A stretch of 64,000 nucleotides of DNA from Shewanella violacea DSS12 (GTDB lineage: Bacteria > Pseudomonadota > Gammaproteobacteria > Enterobacterales > Shewanellaceae), in assembly GCF_000091325.1 (NCBI RefSeq), contig NC_014012.1:1612001-1676000 (forward strand), read 5' to 3'. The translations under genes and the position numbers were made by a program. Shown in pieces: positions 52,999-61,137 of the stretch. The notes below the pieces were generated by a model. That model had not been told where the DNA came from, ran no database searches, and saw only the letters and a program-made list of their open reading frames with translations. How positions within the stretch are numbered: the first letter of the stretch is position 1; each line of letters opens with the position of its first letter.

Positions 52999-53790
52999 TT
53001 GAAAATCTGGACAATTGCAAACCAAAAAGGCGGAGTTGGAAAAACAACTACGGTTGCAAGTCTGGCCGGTTCTCTTGCCAAGCGTGGCCAACGTGTACTT
53101 ATGGTTGATACTGATCCCCATGCTTCACTTGGATATTATTTAGGGATCGATTCTGAAGAAGTACCAGGCTCCCTCTATAATGTTTTTTTAGCTTACAAAG
53201 AGTTAAATGCACAGAGAGTTAAACAACATATAATTTCTACGGCTGTACAGGGGATAGATCTTCTTCCATCGACCATGGCATTAGCTACATTAGATCGTTC
53301 CCTCGGCCATCAAGAAGGCATGGGACTCATTTTAAAGAAGGCCTTAGTTCAGGTTGAAGATGAGTATGATATAGCCTTGATAGATTGTCCGCCTGTCTTA
53401 GGGGTATTAATGGTCAATGCTCTCGCGGCCAGTGAACATATTATAGTCCCAGTACAAACTGAGTTTCTTGCGATTAAGGGACTGGATCGCATGATAAAAA
53501 CCATGCTCTTGATGGGACGTTCTAAGAAGACAAAATACAGTTTTACCGTAGTCCCGACCATGTACGATAGGCGTACCAGAGCCTCCTCCTTAGCACTTCA
53601 GCATTTAGGGGCAGATTATGGTGAACACCTATGGCCGGATGTTGTTCCAATAGATACTAAATTTAGGGATGCCAGTTTGGCCCATCTTCCTGCATCACAT
53701 TATGCTGCCCATAGTCGAGGGGTGAAAGCATATGAAAGGTTACTAGATTATCTGCTTGTTGAGGCGTTATCTCATGACAAGCTTAGTTGA
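52999..53790 (+). CDS. parC: ParC-like ParA-family ATPase of polar chemotaxis arrays
   Basis: 263 residues from a TTG, with TTAGGGG upstream. Deviant Walker A is NQKGGVGKTTTVASLAG, then DTDPHASLGYYLG and DCPPVLGVLMVNALAAS. In Vibrio the ParA homologue in this position is ParC, which places chemotaxis arrays at the pole. It is unrelated to topoisomerase ParC despite the name. No parB is nearby, consistent with this non-chromosomal role. Confidence 0.88.
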   Translation: MKIWTIANQKGGVGKTTTVASLAGSLAKRGQRVLMVDTDPHASLGYYLGIDSEEVPGSLYNVFLAYKELNAQRVKQHIISTAVQGIDLLPSTMALATLDRSLGHQEGMGLILKKALVQVEDEYDIALIDCPPVLGVLMVNALAASEHIIVPVQTEFLAIKGLDRMIKTMLLMGRSKKTKYSFTVVPTMYDRRTRASSLALQHLGADYGEHLWPDVVPIDTKFRDASLAHLPASHYAAHSRGVKAYERLLDYLLVEALSHDKLS

Positions 53791-54721
53791 TAAAGCTGTA
53801 TCCGATTATTTTAATATTTTACTTACAGAAGTTGAAGAGCAAGCTGAGACTGAGCAAGGAGGTGTTGCAAAACTAGGGGCGATTGAGATTAATGTAAAGA
53901 CTGTCTCAGCTTCTTCTAGTCAAGATGGCATTGTTCCTAGATTAGCCAAGGTTGTAGAGCGAAGAACTAGATCTTCAACATTAACTAAGCCTAAGTTGAA
54001 AGAGATTGAGCCCCAGCTAGATAAGCAGGCCTTAGAGCAGTTACTTGCACCAGTACTCAAGGAAAAAGTTAAGCCAAAAACTAAAAGTCAGGTTAAGGTT
54101 AAGGTGAGCCAGAAAGAGAAACTGGTAGACCTTAAGCCTGTTGTCGAGATTAAGAGTAAGCAAGCCATAGTGGTTGAAAATGAGCTTGAAGTTAACCAAG
54201 ATATAGCGATTCAGCAGCAAGTTGCAGTGACTCCGCCCAAAGTTACAAAAGATCTGCTTGAAAGCCTCGATGATGAGTTTCAGGTACTATTCTTTAAGGT
54301 AGCGGGATTAACTTTAGCTGTGCCCTTGGTTAGTTTAGGTGGCATTGTTAAGTTAGAGCGGCTCAATCATATTATGGGGCGACCCGATTGGTATAAAGGT
54401 GTGCAAACTCACAGGGGAACACAGCTGAATGTCGTTGATACTTGTGCCTGGGTCATGCCAGAAAAGTATGATAGTAATTTAGCTGAAACTGTTAATTATC
54501 AATATGTCGTATTATTAGAAGATAGTAATTGGGGATTGACTTGTGAATCACTGGTCAATTCGGTAAAAATTAAGAAATCAGCGGTCAATTGGCGAAGTAA
54601 TCTAGGTAAGCGTCCTTGGTTGGCTGGAGTAGTAAGAGAGCAGATGTGTGGCATTTTACATGTACATGCGCTTATAGAATTATTAAACTCAGGTTTAAGT
54701 AGTCAAGACCCTGTTGGTTGA
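53774..54721 (+). CDS. parP: ParP-like CheW-domain protein
   Basis: 315 residues from ATG 53774 (MTSLVDKAVSDYFN), overlapping parC by 17 bases. A Lys/Glu/Gln/Val-rich linker (about 55-160) joins an N-terminal segment to a C-terminal CheW-like domain (DDEFQVLFFKVAGLTLAVPL; GVQTHRGTQLNVVDTC). In Vibrio ParP links ParC to CheA. Order, overlap and domain layout support that identity. Confidence 0.85.
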   Translation: MTSLVDKAVSDYFNILLTEVEEQAETEQGGVAKLGAIEINVKTVSASSSQDGIVPRLAKVVERRTRSSTLTKPKLKEIEPQLDKQALEQLLAPVLKEKVKPKTKSQVKVKVSQKEKLVDLKPVVEIKSKQAIVVENELEVNQDIAIQQQVAVTPPKVTKDLLESLDDEFQVLFFKVAGLTLAVPLVSLGGIVKLERLNHIMGRPDWYKGVQTHRGTQLNVVDTCAWVMPEKYDSNLAETVNYQYVVLLEDSNWGLTCESLVNSVKIKKSAVNWRSNLGKRPWLAGVVREQMCGILHVHALIELLNSGLSSQDPVG

Positions 54722-54728
54722 GGTAGAT

Positions 54729-55214
54729 ATGTCAGACGCAAATAAAGTAGCAGTAAATAAAGATGATGAAGTGTTGCAGTGGGTAACCTTTAGACTCGAT
54801 AACGAGACATACGGCATCAATGTGATGCAGGTTCAGGAAGTATTAAGATATACCGATATTGCACCTGTGCCCGGAGCGCCGAGTTATGTGCTTGGTATCA
54901 TCAATCTCAGGGGGAATGTCGTCACAGTGATCGACACTCGTTCACGTTTTGGATTGTCTTCGGACGATGTGGATGATTCAACCAGAATTGTTATCATAGA
55001 AGCCGAAAAGCAAGTGATAGGCATTCTAGTTGATAGTGTGGCCGAAGTGGTGTATTTACGCGCTTCTGAAATTGATAATGCTCCTAATGTCGGCACGGAA
55101 GAGAGTGCTAAATTTATCCAAGGTGTCAGTAACCGAGATAATGAATTACTTATTTTGGTTGATCTTGACAAACTTTTATCAGATGAAGAGTGGATGGAAG
55201 TGTCACAAGTTTAA
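54729..55214 (+). CDS. cheW: CheW, receptor-kinase coupling protein
   Basis: 161 residues from ATG 54729 with GAGG upstream (an earlier in-frame GTT-region start at 54714 is not needed). It is a single CheW domain: VTFRLDNETYGINVMQVQEVLR, VPGAPSYVLGIINLRGNVVTVIDTR. It bridges receptors and CheA. A palindromic terminator-like hairpin follows. Confidence 0.95.
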   Translation: MSDANKVAVNKDDEVLQWVTFRLDNETYGINVMQVQEVLRYTDIAPVPGAPSYVLGIINLRGNVVTVIDTRSRFGLSSDDVDDSTRIVIIEAEKQVIGILVDSVAEVVYLRASEIDNAPNVGTEESAKFIQGVSNRDNELLILVDLDKLLSDEEWMEVSQV

Positions 55215-55224
55215 TGCCTATTAC

Positions 55225-55257
55225 TTTCCCAATTTCTAGCCCCTAGGAATTGGGAAA
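55225..55257. repeat. CTAG-rich palindrome, copy D
   Basis: TTTCCCAATTTCTAG (55225-55239) and CTAGGAATTGGGAAA (55243-55257) are 15-base arms with one wobble around CCC, 11 bases after the cheW stop. It can form the longest hairpin of the family. Confidence 0.8.
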
Positions 55258-55284
55258 ATCCTACCTTATTTAAGAGTCTCGTTC

Positions 55285-55689
55285 ATGATCAATGATGGAA
55301 TTTTAATAGCAGCTTTAGTATACGTGATTGCATGTCTTGGTCTTGTCTTGTATCAACAGAAGCAAACGAGCAAGTTGCGTGTAAAAGTTGACGCATTAAC
55401 CTTACTTATGAAAGAAAACGATCGTCAGCGTGAAACTGTTAAGCGTGAATTACAAGAGTTAAGAAGTGGCACAATCGGTGTTGGGCGCCGAATGCTGGAG
55501 CTTGAAAAGCGCACATCTAAACAAGACGCTAGACTTGACGAAGTGAACCAACAAGACCCTCAGGCACGACTTTATTCGAGAGCGATGAAGATGGTTGATC
55601 TAGGGGCCAGCATAGATGAATTGATTCAAGAGTGTGAGCTGCCCAAAGCCGAAGCTGAACTCATCATTCGCTTACATGGGAAAGGCTAA
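55285..55689 (+). CDS. DUF2802 protein, chemotaxis-cluster associated
   Basis: 134 residues. An N-terminal membrane helix (about 3-22, GILIAALVYVIACLGLVLY) is followed by a coiled-coil (LRVKVDALTLLMKENDRQRETVKRELQELR) and the C-terminal DUF2802 segment (YSRAMKMVDLGASIDELIQECELPKAEAELIIRLHG). The family regularly follows cheW in Vibrio and Shewanella chemotaxis clusters. Its function is unknown to me. Confidence 0.8.
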   Translation: MINDGILIAALVYVIACLGLVLYQQKQTSKLRVKVDALTLLMKENDRQRETVKRELQELRSGTIGVGRRMLELEKRTSKQDARLDEVNQQDPQARLYSRAMKMVDLGASIDELIQECELPKAEAELIIRLHGKG

Positions 55690-55695
55690 TAATCC

Positions 55696-55733
55696 GTTCC
55701 TAGTATCTGGAGTTTAGGTATTAGGAACCTTTT
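55696..55733. repeat. CTAG-related palindrome, copy E, and terminator
   Basis: GTTCCTA (55696-55702) and TAGGAAC (55722-55728) are perfect 7-base arms, followed by CTTTTT. It lies between the convergent DUF2802 and FlhB-tail-like genes and can terminate the plus-strand transcript. Confidence 0.7.
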
Positions 55734-56077
55734 TAAGCCTCTTCTATAATTTTCTGATGCATGTTGTTCCATTGCTCGGGAAACTTACCATCCAATGTAT
55801 ACGCGAACGCGATCAACTCGGCGATTAAAAGATATAATTCTTTTGGGATCTCATCACCGATTTCCAATCGTTGTAAAAAATCGCTTAGGTGAGCATCTTT
55901 ATGTATAAGTACGCCGGCTTCTTTGGCTAGTGCGATGATTTCATCGGCAACAGCTCCCTTGCCTGTGGCTGTGATCATTGGAGCCTGTTGGCCGTCATAA
56001 CTTAAGGCTACCGCTTCTCGTTCATTTCTGGTTGTATCTGCGCCATCTTCTATTGGTTTTTCCTTATCGCCAGTCAT
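55733..56077 (-). CDS. FlhB cytoplasmic-domain-like protein
   Basis: 114 residues. The segment AVALSYDGQQAPMITATGKGAVADEIIALAKEAGV and the following EIPKELYLLIAELIAFAY match the C-terminal, post-cleavage half of FlhB, without membrane helices and without an NPxH site. Such stand-alone FlhB tails exist in several polar flagellates. It lies 34 bases downstream of a FliK-like gene on the same strand, so the two may act together. The role in export is not established. Confidence 0.85.
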   Translation of the reverse strand: MTGDKEKPIEDGADTTRNEREAVALSYDGQQAPMITATGKGAVADEIIALAKEAGVLIHKDAHLSDFLQRLEIGDEIPKELYLLIAELIAFAYTLDGKFPEQWNNMHQKIIEEA

Positions 56078-56111
56078 TATTTCTTAGACTCCTATTGGAT
56101 ATTATTGTTAA

Positions 56112-58232
56112 TTAGGCTTTGATCTTAACTAAAAAATGTTCACCCGGTAATAAGGTCGCGGGTACTTTGGTCAGCTTTGTCTCAATTCTATTAGGCGTGA
56201 AGCCAATATCGGCTAGCTTATTCATTAACGGCGGTAATAGTGCATCTATCTTCTTTAACAGAGTGTCATTACTGCCATTGAAGGTCATATTTATTTTGTT
56301 GTCTTTAACCTGAGCCTGTATTAGTAGTGGCCCAGTAGTTAGATTAAATTTAAGCTGGAGGTGCCAGTTATTCATCTTAGGGTCATCATCATCTTTGTGT
56401 TTACTAAATTGTCCTTCTAACTCTTCTTGATGTTGATTGAGTGAGTAGGGCAGTGTGAAATACCAATTGACCTGAGTACTTGTGTCACTACTGGCCTGAG
56501 AATAAAGACTCAAGTTTGAGAATAGTTTTCCTAGTGACTCCGTTGTTCCTACCTTGTCTAACAAATTGAGTAATGCTGTACTCCCCCCTAATTGAGCTTG
56601 TAGCTTGTGTAAATACTTTTGCGCCGGCTGGCTGAGTTTGTCTGTGTTGCCGCCTACATTGCCAGACTTAACCCCTAGGAGTAATTGGAAAAGAAGACCT
56701 ATTGAGCTCATATGCGACAAGCTGCTACTCGTCATAGATTGAGGCAATATTTGAGTGTGAAGACTCGCTATCCCTGAGAGCTCATCTTTGACTGCACTCG
56801 GTAAAGCTAAGGCATTGAGGGATAAAGGCCGAAGCTGAGGCAGTAACTTGGTTAACTTAGCTAAGAGACTGTTTGCAGACTTAGCTGTAAGTTCGGCGGT
56901 AACTTTTTCTCCGCTGACTTTCCCGTAGGTTTTTTGAAGTGACTCCTGCATAGTGTTTGGTGTTGGAGGCTGTAAAGTATCTGGTGCTGATTTACCTATT
57001 TTTATGTGATTGGAGTAAGCCTTGGTATTTAGCTCAATAGGCTTAAGGCTCTCTTTACTTGTTGGGAGTTGAGCTGATTCTTTACCTAGATTTTTACTTA
57101 ACTCTTGACCTAGTGCTTTATTGACTTGCTCGTTGGTTTTTTTTACCGATACTTGCTCTTTGCTGTCAGTAAGGGGGAATGTCTGTGAGTGGTTACTCTT
57201 CAATCCAGCCTGCAGCTCAGGAGTTGGATTCGATTTTCCTATAGCTTGCCCACTGTCCATAGAAACCTGGCTTAACACTTTAAAAAGCTGTGAATAGATG
57301 TTACCTATTTCAGGCTTAGCCAGTAAAACTTGCTCCCCCTTGATTGGTGTTATGGGCAGTTTCGAGCCCTCAGGCGTTAATTTTACCTCTAGTTCATCGA
57401 TAACGGGCTTTAATGTCAGTAACCAGTAATTGTTTTGGTAATGAATGCTTGGGATGACGTTTAACTGTCCTTGCTTGTTTTGACTTAATTGGCCGTTATT
57501 AGCGAGCTCAGCTGCTGTTATGTTTGAAATCGGCACACTGGTTCCATTTGAAAATCTAAGCTTGTTATCACTTAACTGCGCCATAGGTAATGGGTAGCCC
57601 TGTGACCTGCTACTCAAGACTTTCATCTGTTGGATATCTAAGCCTTGTTGATTTAATCGTAGCTTAAGTGCTTTAGGTAGTAGGATACTAGTGGACTTGC
57701 CCAAAGCGAATAATATGCTGTTAATCTGATTCAGAGTAAGCTTACTTTCTGATCTTGCTGCTTGTCTGGCATTGATATCCGATGAACCGCTAGTTGCAGT
57801 ACTTGTGCCGAATCCCTCTAAATCAAGTGGTATAGTGTTGGACGCTTTACTGCTTGTTGTCACTATAGATTGTAAATCTAGCACTTCTTGGTTGGCGACT
57901 AGCTGGTAACTTGTTGCGATAGCGGCTAGCTGTCTTTTGGCTATGGATAAAAAGGATACGATAAATCTATTACCCTCTATAGAGAGGTGATCAGTCTTAG
58001 ATGAAAATTGTATGGAGGCTGGTTTTAGCGCTAGACTCAATATGTCTGTTGCAGTTGGTTTTATGTAAGTTTGAGTCGGAGTTGCTACTGTCTGCACTTC
58101 AGGTGGGCGCAGTGTTTGGCTGTGGGAGGACTGGAGTGATGAATCTTGTTTGGATTGAATTTGTAGGGCTTCGACTTGGGACTTTGATTGCGTTGCTCCT
58201 CCTTTAGGCAGTGAACTAAATGGGTCTGACAT
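56112..58232 (-). CDS. FliK-like (flagellar hook-length control domain) protein
   Basis: 706 residues from ATG 58232 (GGGAG upstream; a start 21 bases earlier lacks support). The N-terminal 550 residues are Ser/Gln/Lys/Leu-rich and low in complexity. The last 120 (WHLQLKFNLTTGPLLIQAQVKDNKINMTF; LLKKIDALLPPLMNKLADIGFTPNRIET) resemble the FliK C-terminal domain that contacts FlhB. It is distinct from the canonical fliK at 35122. With the adjacent FlhB-tail-like gene it looks like a second ruler/switch pair. Confidence 0.75.
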   Translation of the reverse strand: MSDPFSSLPKGGATQSKSQVEALQIQSKQDSSLQSSHSQTLRPPEVQTVATPTQTYIKPTATDILSLALKPASIQFSSKTDHLSIEGNRFIVSFLSIAKRQLAAIATSYQLVANQEVLDLQSIVTTSSKASNTIPLDLEGFGTSTATSGSSDINARQAARSESKLTLNQINSILFALGKSTSILLPKALKLRLNQQGLDIQQMKVLSSRSQGYPLPMAQLSDNKLRFSNGTSVPISNITAAELANNGQLSQNKQGQLNVIPSIHYQNNYWLLTLKPVIDELEVKLTPEGSKLPITPIKGEQVLLAKPEIGNIYSQLFKVLSQVSMDSGQAIGKSNPTPELQAGLKSNHSQTFPLTDSKEQVSVKKTNEQVNKALGQELSKNLGKESAQLPTSKESLKPIELNTKAYSNHIKIGKSAPDTLQPPTPNTMQESLQKTYGKVSGEKVTAELTAKSANSLLAKLTKLLPQLRPLSLNALALPSAVKDELSGIASLHTQILPQSMTSSSLSHMSSIGLLFQLLLGVKSGNVGGNTDKLSQPAQKYLHKLQAQLGGSTALLNLLDKVGTTESLGKLFSNLSLYSQASSDTSTQVNWYFTLPYSLNQHQEELEGQFSKHKDDDDPKMNNWHLQLKFNLTTGPLLIQAQVKDNKINMTFNGSNDTLLKKIDALLPPLMNKLADIGFTPNRIETKLTKVPATLLPGEHFLVKIKA

Positions 58233-58718
58233 GACAACTCCCAAACTTATCATTGAAACTTACATTTTTAAAAAAATTTAAGTTGGATCTATTTTCATTG
58301 CTAAGTATCCTTAGCGCTCTTGTAAACTAGAATCATACTCACTAGTCTAGTTAGTGTTCTAGATAATATTACGGGTCACATCTGGTTATCGACATATATT
58401 GATGTGTCTTTAGCTTTATGTCGAATCTGAGCATATTAACGCTATATAATGAGTGTGGCTCAAAAAGTGTCAAGTGACAGAGTTCATTGAAAAGGAAAGC
58501 GACAAGAACTCCGCCTAGTACTATTGAACTTTGTACCAAGACTCCTTGTTTGAGACGAATAGCCTCTATAAGAAGCGCTTGAGTGTACAGTTTTGATAGT
58601 AACAATTTCTAAAGTTTTTATACTAAACCTTATGATTTCAAAAGAATATGAGTAAAAGTGTAAAGAGTGTATGAGTAATAGCTGAAAAGGATTCGGCTGC
58701 ATTATCGAAGAGAGAAAT
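58233..58718. other. Intergenic region between divergent FliK-like gene and mlaA-like gene
   Basis: About 490 AT-rich bases that must hold both promoters. Four CTAG tetramers occur within 40 bases (58327-58362), with a small CACTA/TAGTG inverted repeat at 58340-58356. Short antisense frames here are not convincing. Confidence 0.5.
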
Positions 58719-59597
58719 ATGAAGTTTAAATGGATAACATCAATCGTTGTAGTACTTGGTTTGAACCTTGGATCAGTGTTTGCGGCGGAATTAGTCACCG
58801 AGCAGCAAGCCAAGAGTGTGCAATATGAAACATTGCTAGTTGACTCGTCTCAAGTTCAGTCCGTTCAAGATCTGGCTCAAGCTATAGAAAAGCGAGGGGA
58901 GCAGGAGCAACAAGCTGAGGTCCTTGTCCTTTATGATGATGATAGAGACCCGATTGAGGGTTTTAACCGAGCCATGTGGGACTTTAACTATCTGTTTCTG
59001 GACCGGTACTTTTATCGACCCGTTGCCCATGGTTACAACGACTATATCCCACGACCGGTAAAAACTGGGATCAATAACTTTGTTCAAAATTTCGATGAAC
59101 CCAGTGCCTTAGTCAATAACACCTTACAGGGAAAGTGGGTATGGGCTGCCAATGCCGGTGGTCGTTTCACTATCAATACGACACTAGGCTTGTTAGGTAT
59201 TATCGATGTGGCTGATATGATGGGATTGCCACGTAAACAAGATGAGTTTAATGAAGTGCTTGGTTATTATGGGGTTCCTAACGGTCCATATTTTATGGCC
59301 CCTTTTATCGGCCCTTATGTGACTCGTGAACTCGCCTCAGACTGGGTCGATGATCTATACTTTCCATTATCAGAGCTTACAATGTGGCAATCCCTCGTCA
59401 AATGGGGACTTGAAAATCTGCATAAAAGAGCCGCTGCAATCGATCAAGAACGCTTAGTTGATAATGCATTGGACCCATATACTTTCGTTAAAGAAGCTTA
59501 TTTTCAACATATGGATTATAAAGTATATGATGGTGACGTTCCTGTGGAACAAGATGAAGATGACTTGCTTGATGAATATATGCAGGAGTTAGATTAA
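58719..59597 (+). CDS. mlaA: MlaA/VacJ-like outer-membrane lipid-asymmetry protein, without lipobox
   Basis: 292 residues. The MlaA core is clear: DPIEGFNRAMWDFNYLFLD, YIPRPVKTGINNFVQNFDEPSALVNN, and GGRFTINTTLGLLGIIDVA. MlaA extracts mislocalised phospholipids from the outer leaflet. The N-terminus is a normal Sec signal ending SVFA|AE, and the whole protein has no cysteine, so it cannot be lipidated as E. coli MlaA is. An extra acidic stretch (about 23-70) precedes the core. Confidence 0.88.
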   Translation: MKFKWITSIVVVLGLNLGSVFAAELVTEQQAKSVQYETLLVDSSQVQSVQDLAQAIEKRGEQEQQAEVLVLYDDDRDPIEGFNRAMWDFNYLFLDRYFYRPVAHGYNDYIPRPVKTGINNFVQNFDEPSALVNNTLQGKWVWAANAGGRFTINTTLGLLGIIDVADMMGLPRKQDEFNEVLGYYGVPNGPYFMAPFIGPYVTRELASDWVDDLYFPLSELTMWQSLVKWGLENLHKRAAAIDQERLVDNALDPYTFVKEAYFQHMDYKVYDGDVPVEQDEDDLLDEYMQELD

Positions 59598-59653
59598 AGA
59601 AGACTCTAACAACTACTCGATGCAGTAGCCTGAGCCTTCTAAAAGGATCATAG

Positions 59654-60757
59654 ATGGGGTTAGATGAGTTAGATATATTACTTGTGGAAGACGATCCGGT
59701 TTTTCGTCGAATCGTCGCCAGCTTCCTGACGAGTAAAGGGGCAAAGGTCATCGAGGCGAATGATGGCGAACAGGGACTGGATAAATTCAAGCAGTTTACA
59801 TTCGATATTGTGCTTGCCGATCTGAGTATGCCCAACATGGGGGGCTTAGATATGCTGAAGATGATGTCTGAGCTTAACCCCGACATCCCCTCAATCGTGA
59901 TCTCAGGTAATCAAGTGATAGCCGATGTGGTAGAAGCATTACGCCTAGGTGCCAGTGATTATCTGGTAAAGCCTGTATCCGATCTTTTTTTGATTGAAAA
60001 TGCCATTAAGCAATGCTTAGAATCTGGTGACTCTAAAGAAGTAAATTTGGCAGATTTAGAAGAGCTCTCCTACCAAGAACTTCAGGATAATTTGGCCCTA
60101 TTAGAGCAAAATGAACAAGCTGCCAAGAATGTTCAGCAGCAACTATTCCCCCCCTCTCAGATCAACTATGTGAGCGCTAAAGTTGACTATAGCTTATATA
60201 AATCTGACGAGGTTAGTGCTTACTTTATCGATACTGTGAATGTTGGCGATAAACACCTTGTCATGTATATGGCCCACTTTCATCCTCAAGATAATCGGGC
60301 GGCATTTGCCAGTGTTTTACTCAAGAGCTTCGTTAATCAAAAATTAAAGTTATATAGAAATGGTACGACTCAAGCCATTATCCAACCCTACAATATGCTG
60401 AGTTATCTTAATGAGCGTATGACTAAGTCAGGGTTAGATATCTGTATCGACATTGTCTACGTAGTTGTCGAGTTGACTCAATATAGAGCATCTATAGCCC
60501 AAGCCGGTAATGGTCTGCGCTGTTATATCCGTAATCAACAAGGATTAACCCCTTTAGCCCTCCCAGACTCCCTCCAGTTAGGCATTCTTAATTGGGGACA
60601 CCCTAGTGCCCAATTCCGTACATTAATGCCTGGAGAGCAGCTCTGTATCGCCTCAAGCAAGCCCGAACACAAACGTATGTTGTTAGATAATCAATTTCAC
60701 GGCTTGGCCTACGATACTGAAATCCCCACAGGCGGATATATGCAGGTGTCTTTTTAA
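59654..60757 (+). CDS. rssB: RssB-like response regulator with PP2C-like domain
   Basis: 367 residues. The receiver (1-125) has Asp13/Asp14, Asp56 (LADLSMPNMGG) and LGASDYLVKPVS. A short helical linker (LSYQELQDNLALLEQNEQAAKNVQQQLFPP) leads to a degenerate PP2C/SpoIIE-type domain. This is the RssB layout, the adaptor that delivers the stress sigma factor RpoS to ClpXP. A SpoIIE-type regulator of another pathway is an alternative. It follows mlaA by 56 bases. Confidence 0.78.
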   Translation: MGLDELDILLVEDDPVFRRIVASFLTSKGAKVIEANDGEQGLDKFKQFTFDIVLADLSMPNMGGLDMLKMMSELNPDIPSIVISGNQVIADVVEALRLGASDYLVKPVSDLFLIENAIKQCLESGDSKEVNLADLEELSYQELQDNLALLEQNEQAAKNVQQQLFPPSQINYVSAKVDYSLYKSDEVSAYFIDTVNVGDKHLVMYMAHFHPQDNRAAFASVLLKSFVNQKLKLYRNGTTQAIIQPYNMLSYLNERMTKSGLDICIDIVYVVVELTQYRASIAQAGNGLRCYIRNQQGLTPLALPDSLQLGILNWGHPSAQFRTLMPGEQLCIASSKPEHKRMLLDNQFHGLAYDTEIPTGGYMQVSF

Positions 60758-61075
60758 AGAAGGTTCTAGAATGCTGAGATTTTGCTTATAGCTTTAGCTG
60801 TTGGAGCCAAATGACCTAGTCATTCTTTACCCGCTGTAGAATTTAGCTATTAGGTGATCCTGAGGAGGCCCCGGAACAAGTTCTGGATGGCTAATATTGG
60901 GAGTAGAACTATATTAGCCAATGACCTCAAGCCTGTCAGCCACATTTCTCACTAAAGTTTAACTTTGAATCTCTGCTTAGGTTTGTAAGGGATAAACCGG
61001 CTAACGACTTTAAAAGTAGGTATTACCCTTAATCGCATCTTTTCAAGGCTTTAGCCGCCATTTATTTTCCCAATA
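60758..61075. other. Intergenic region with inverted repeats, convergent genes
   Basis: No gene. CCGGAAC/GTTCTGG (60871-60886) and TGGCTAATAT/ATATTAGCCA (60888-60897, 60911-60920) are adjacent inverted repeats. They could be 3' structures of the rssB transcript or part of a small RNA. Confidence 0.45.
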
Positions 61076-61108
61076 AAAAACGCCCGTTGATTTCTCAAGG
61101 GCGTTTAT
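61075..61108 (-). terminator. Intrinsic terminator of the POT transporter gene
   Basis: AAACGCCC (61078-61085) and GGGCGTTT (61099-61106) form an 8-bp stem, extended by TTGA/TCAA with one bulged base. On the minus strand the stem is followed by a run of T (AAAAAA at 61075-61080 on plus), 30 bases after the stop. Confidence 0.85.
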
Positions 61109-61137
61109 ATGAATCATGTTATCAGCTACAAGGTTAA

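Noticed and set aside
52999..53790. Chromosome partition ParA or topoisomerase IV ParC
   Set aside because: No parB partner, no topoisomerase motifs, and position in the chemotaxis operon indicates the array-positioning ATPase.
58369..58813. Minus-strand frames in the mlaA upstream region
   Set aside because: Low-complexity translations without ribosome sites; one overlaps the start of mlaA.
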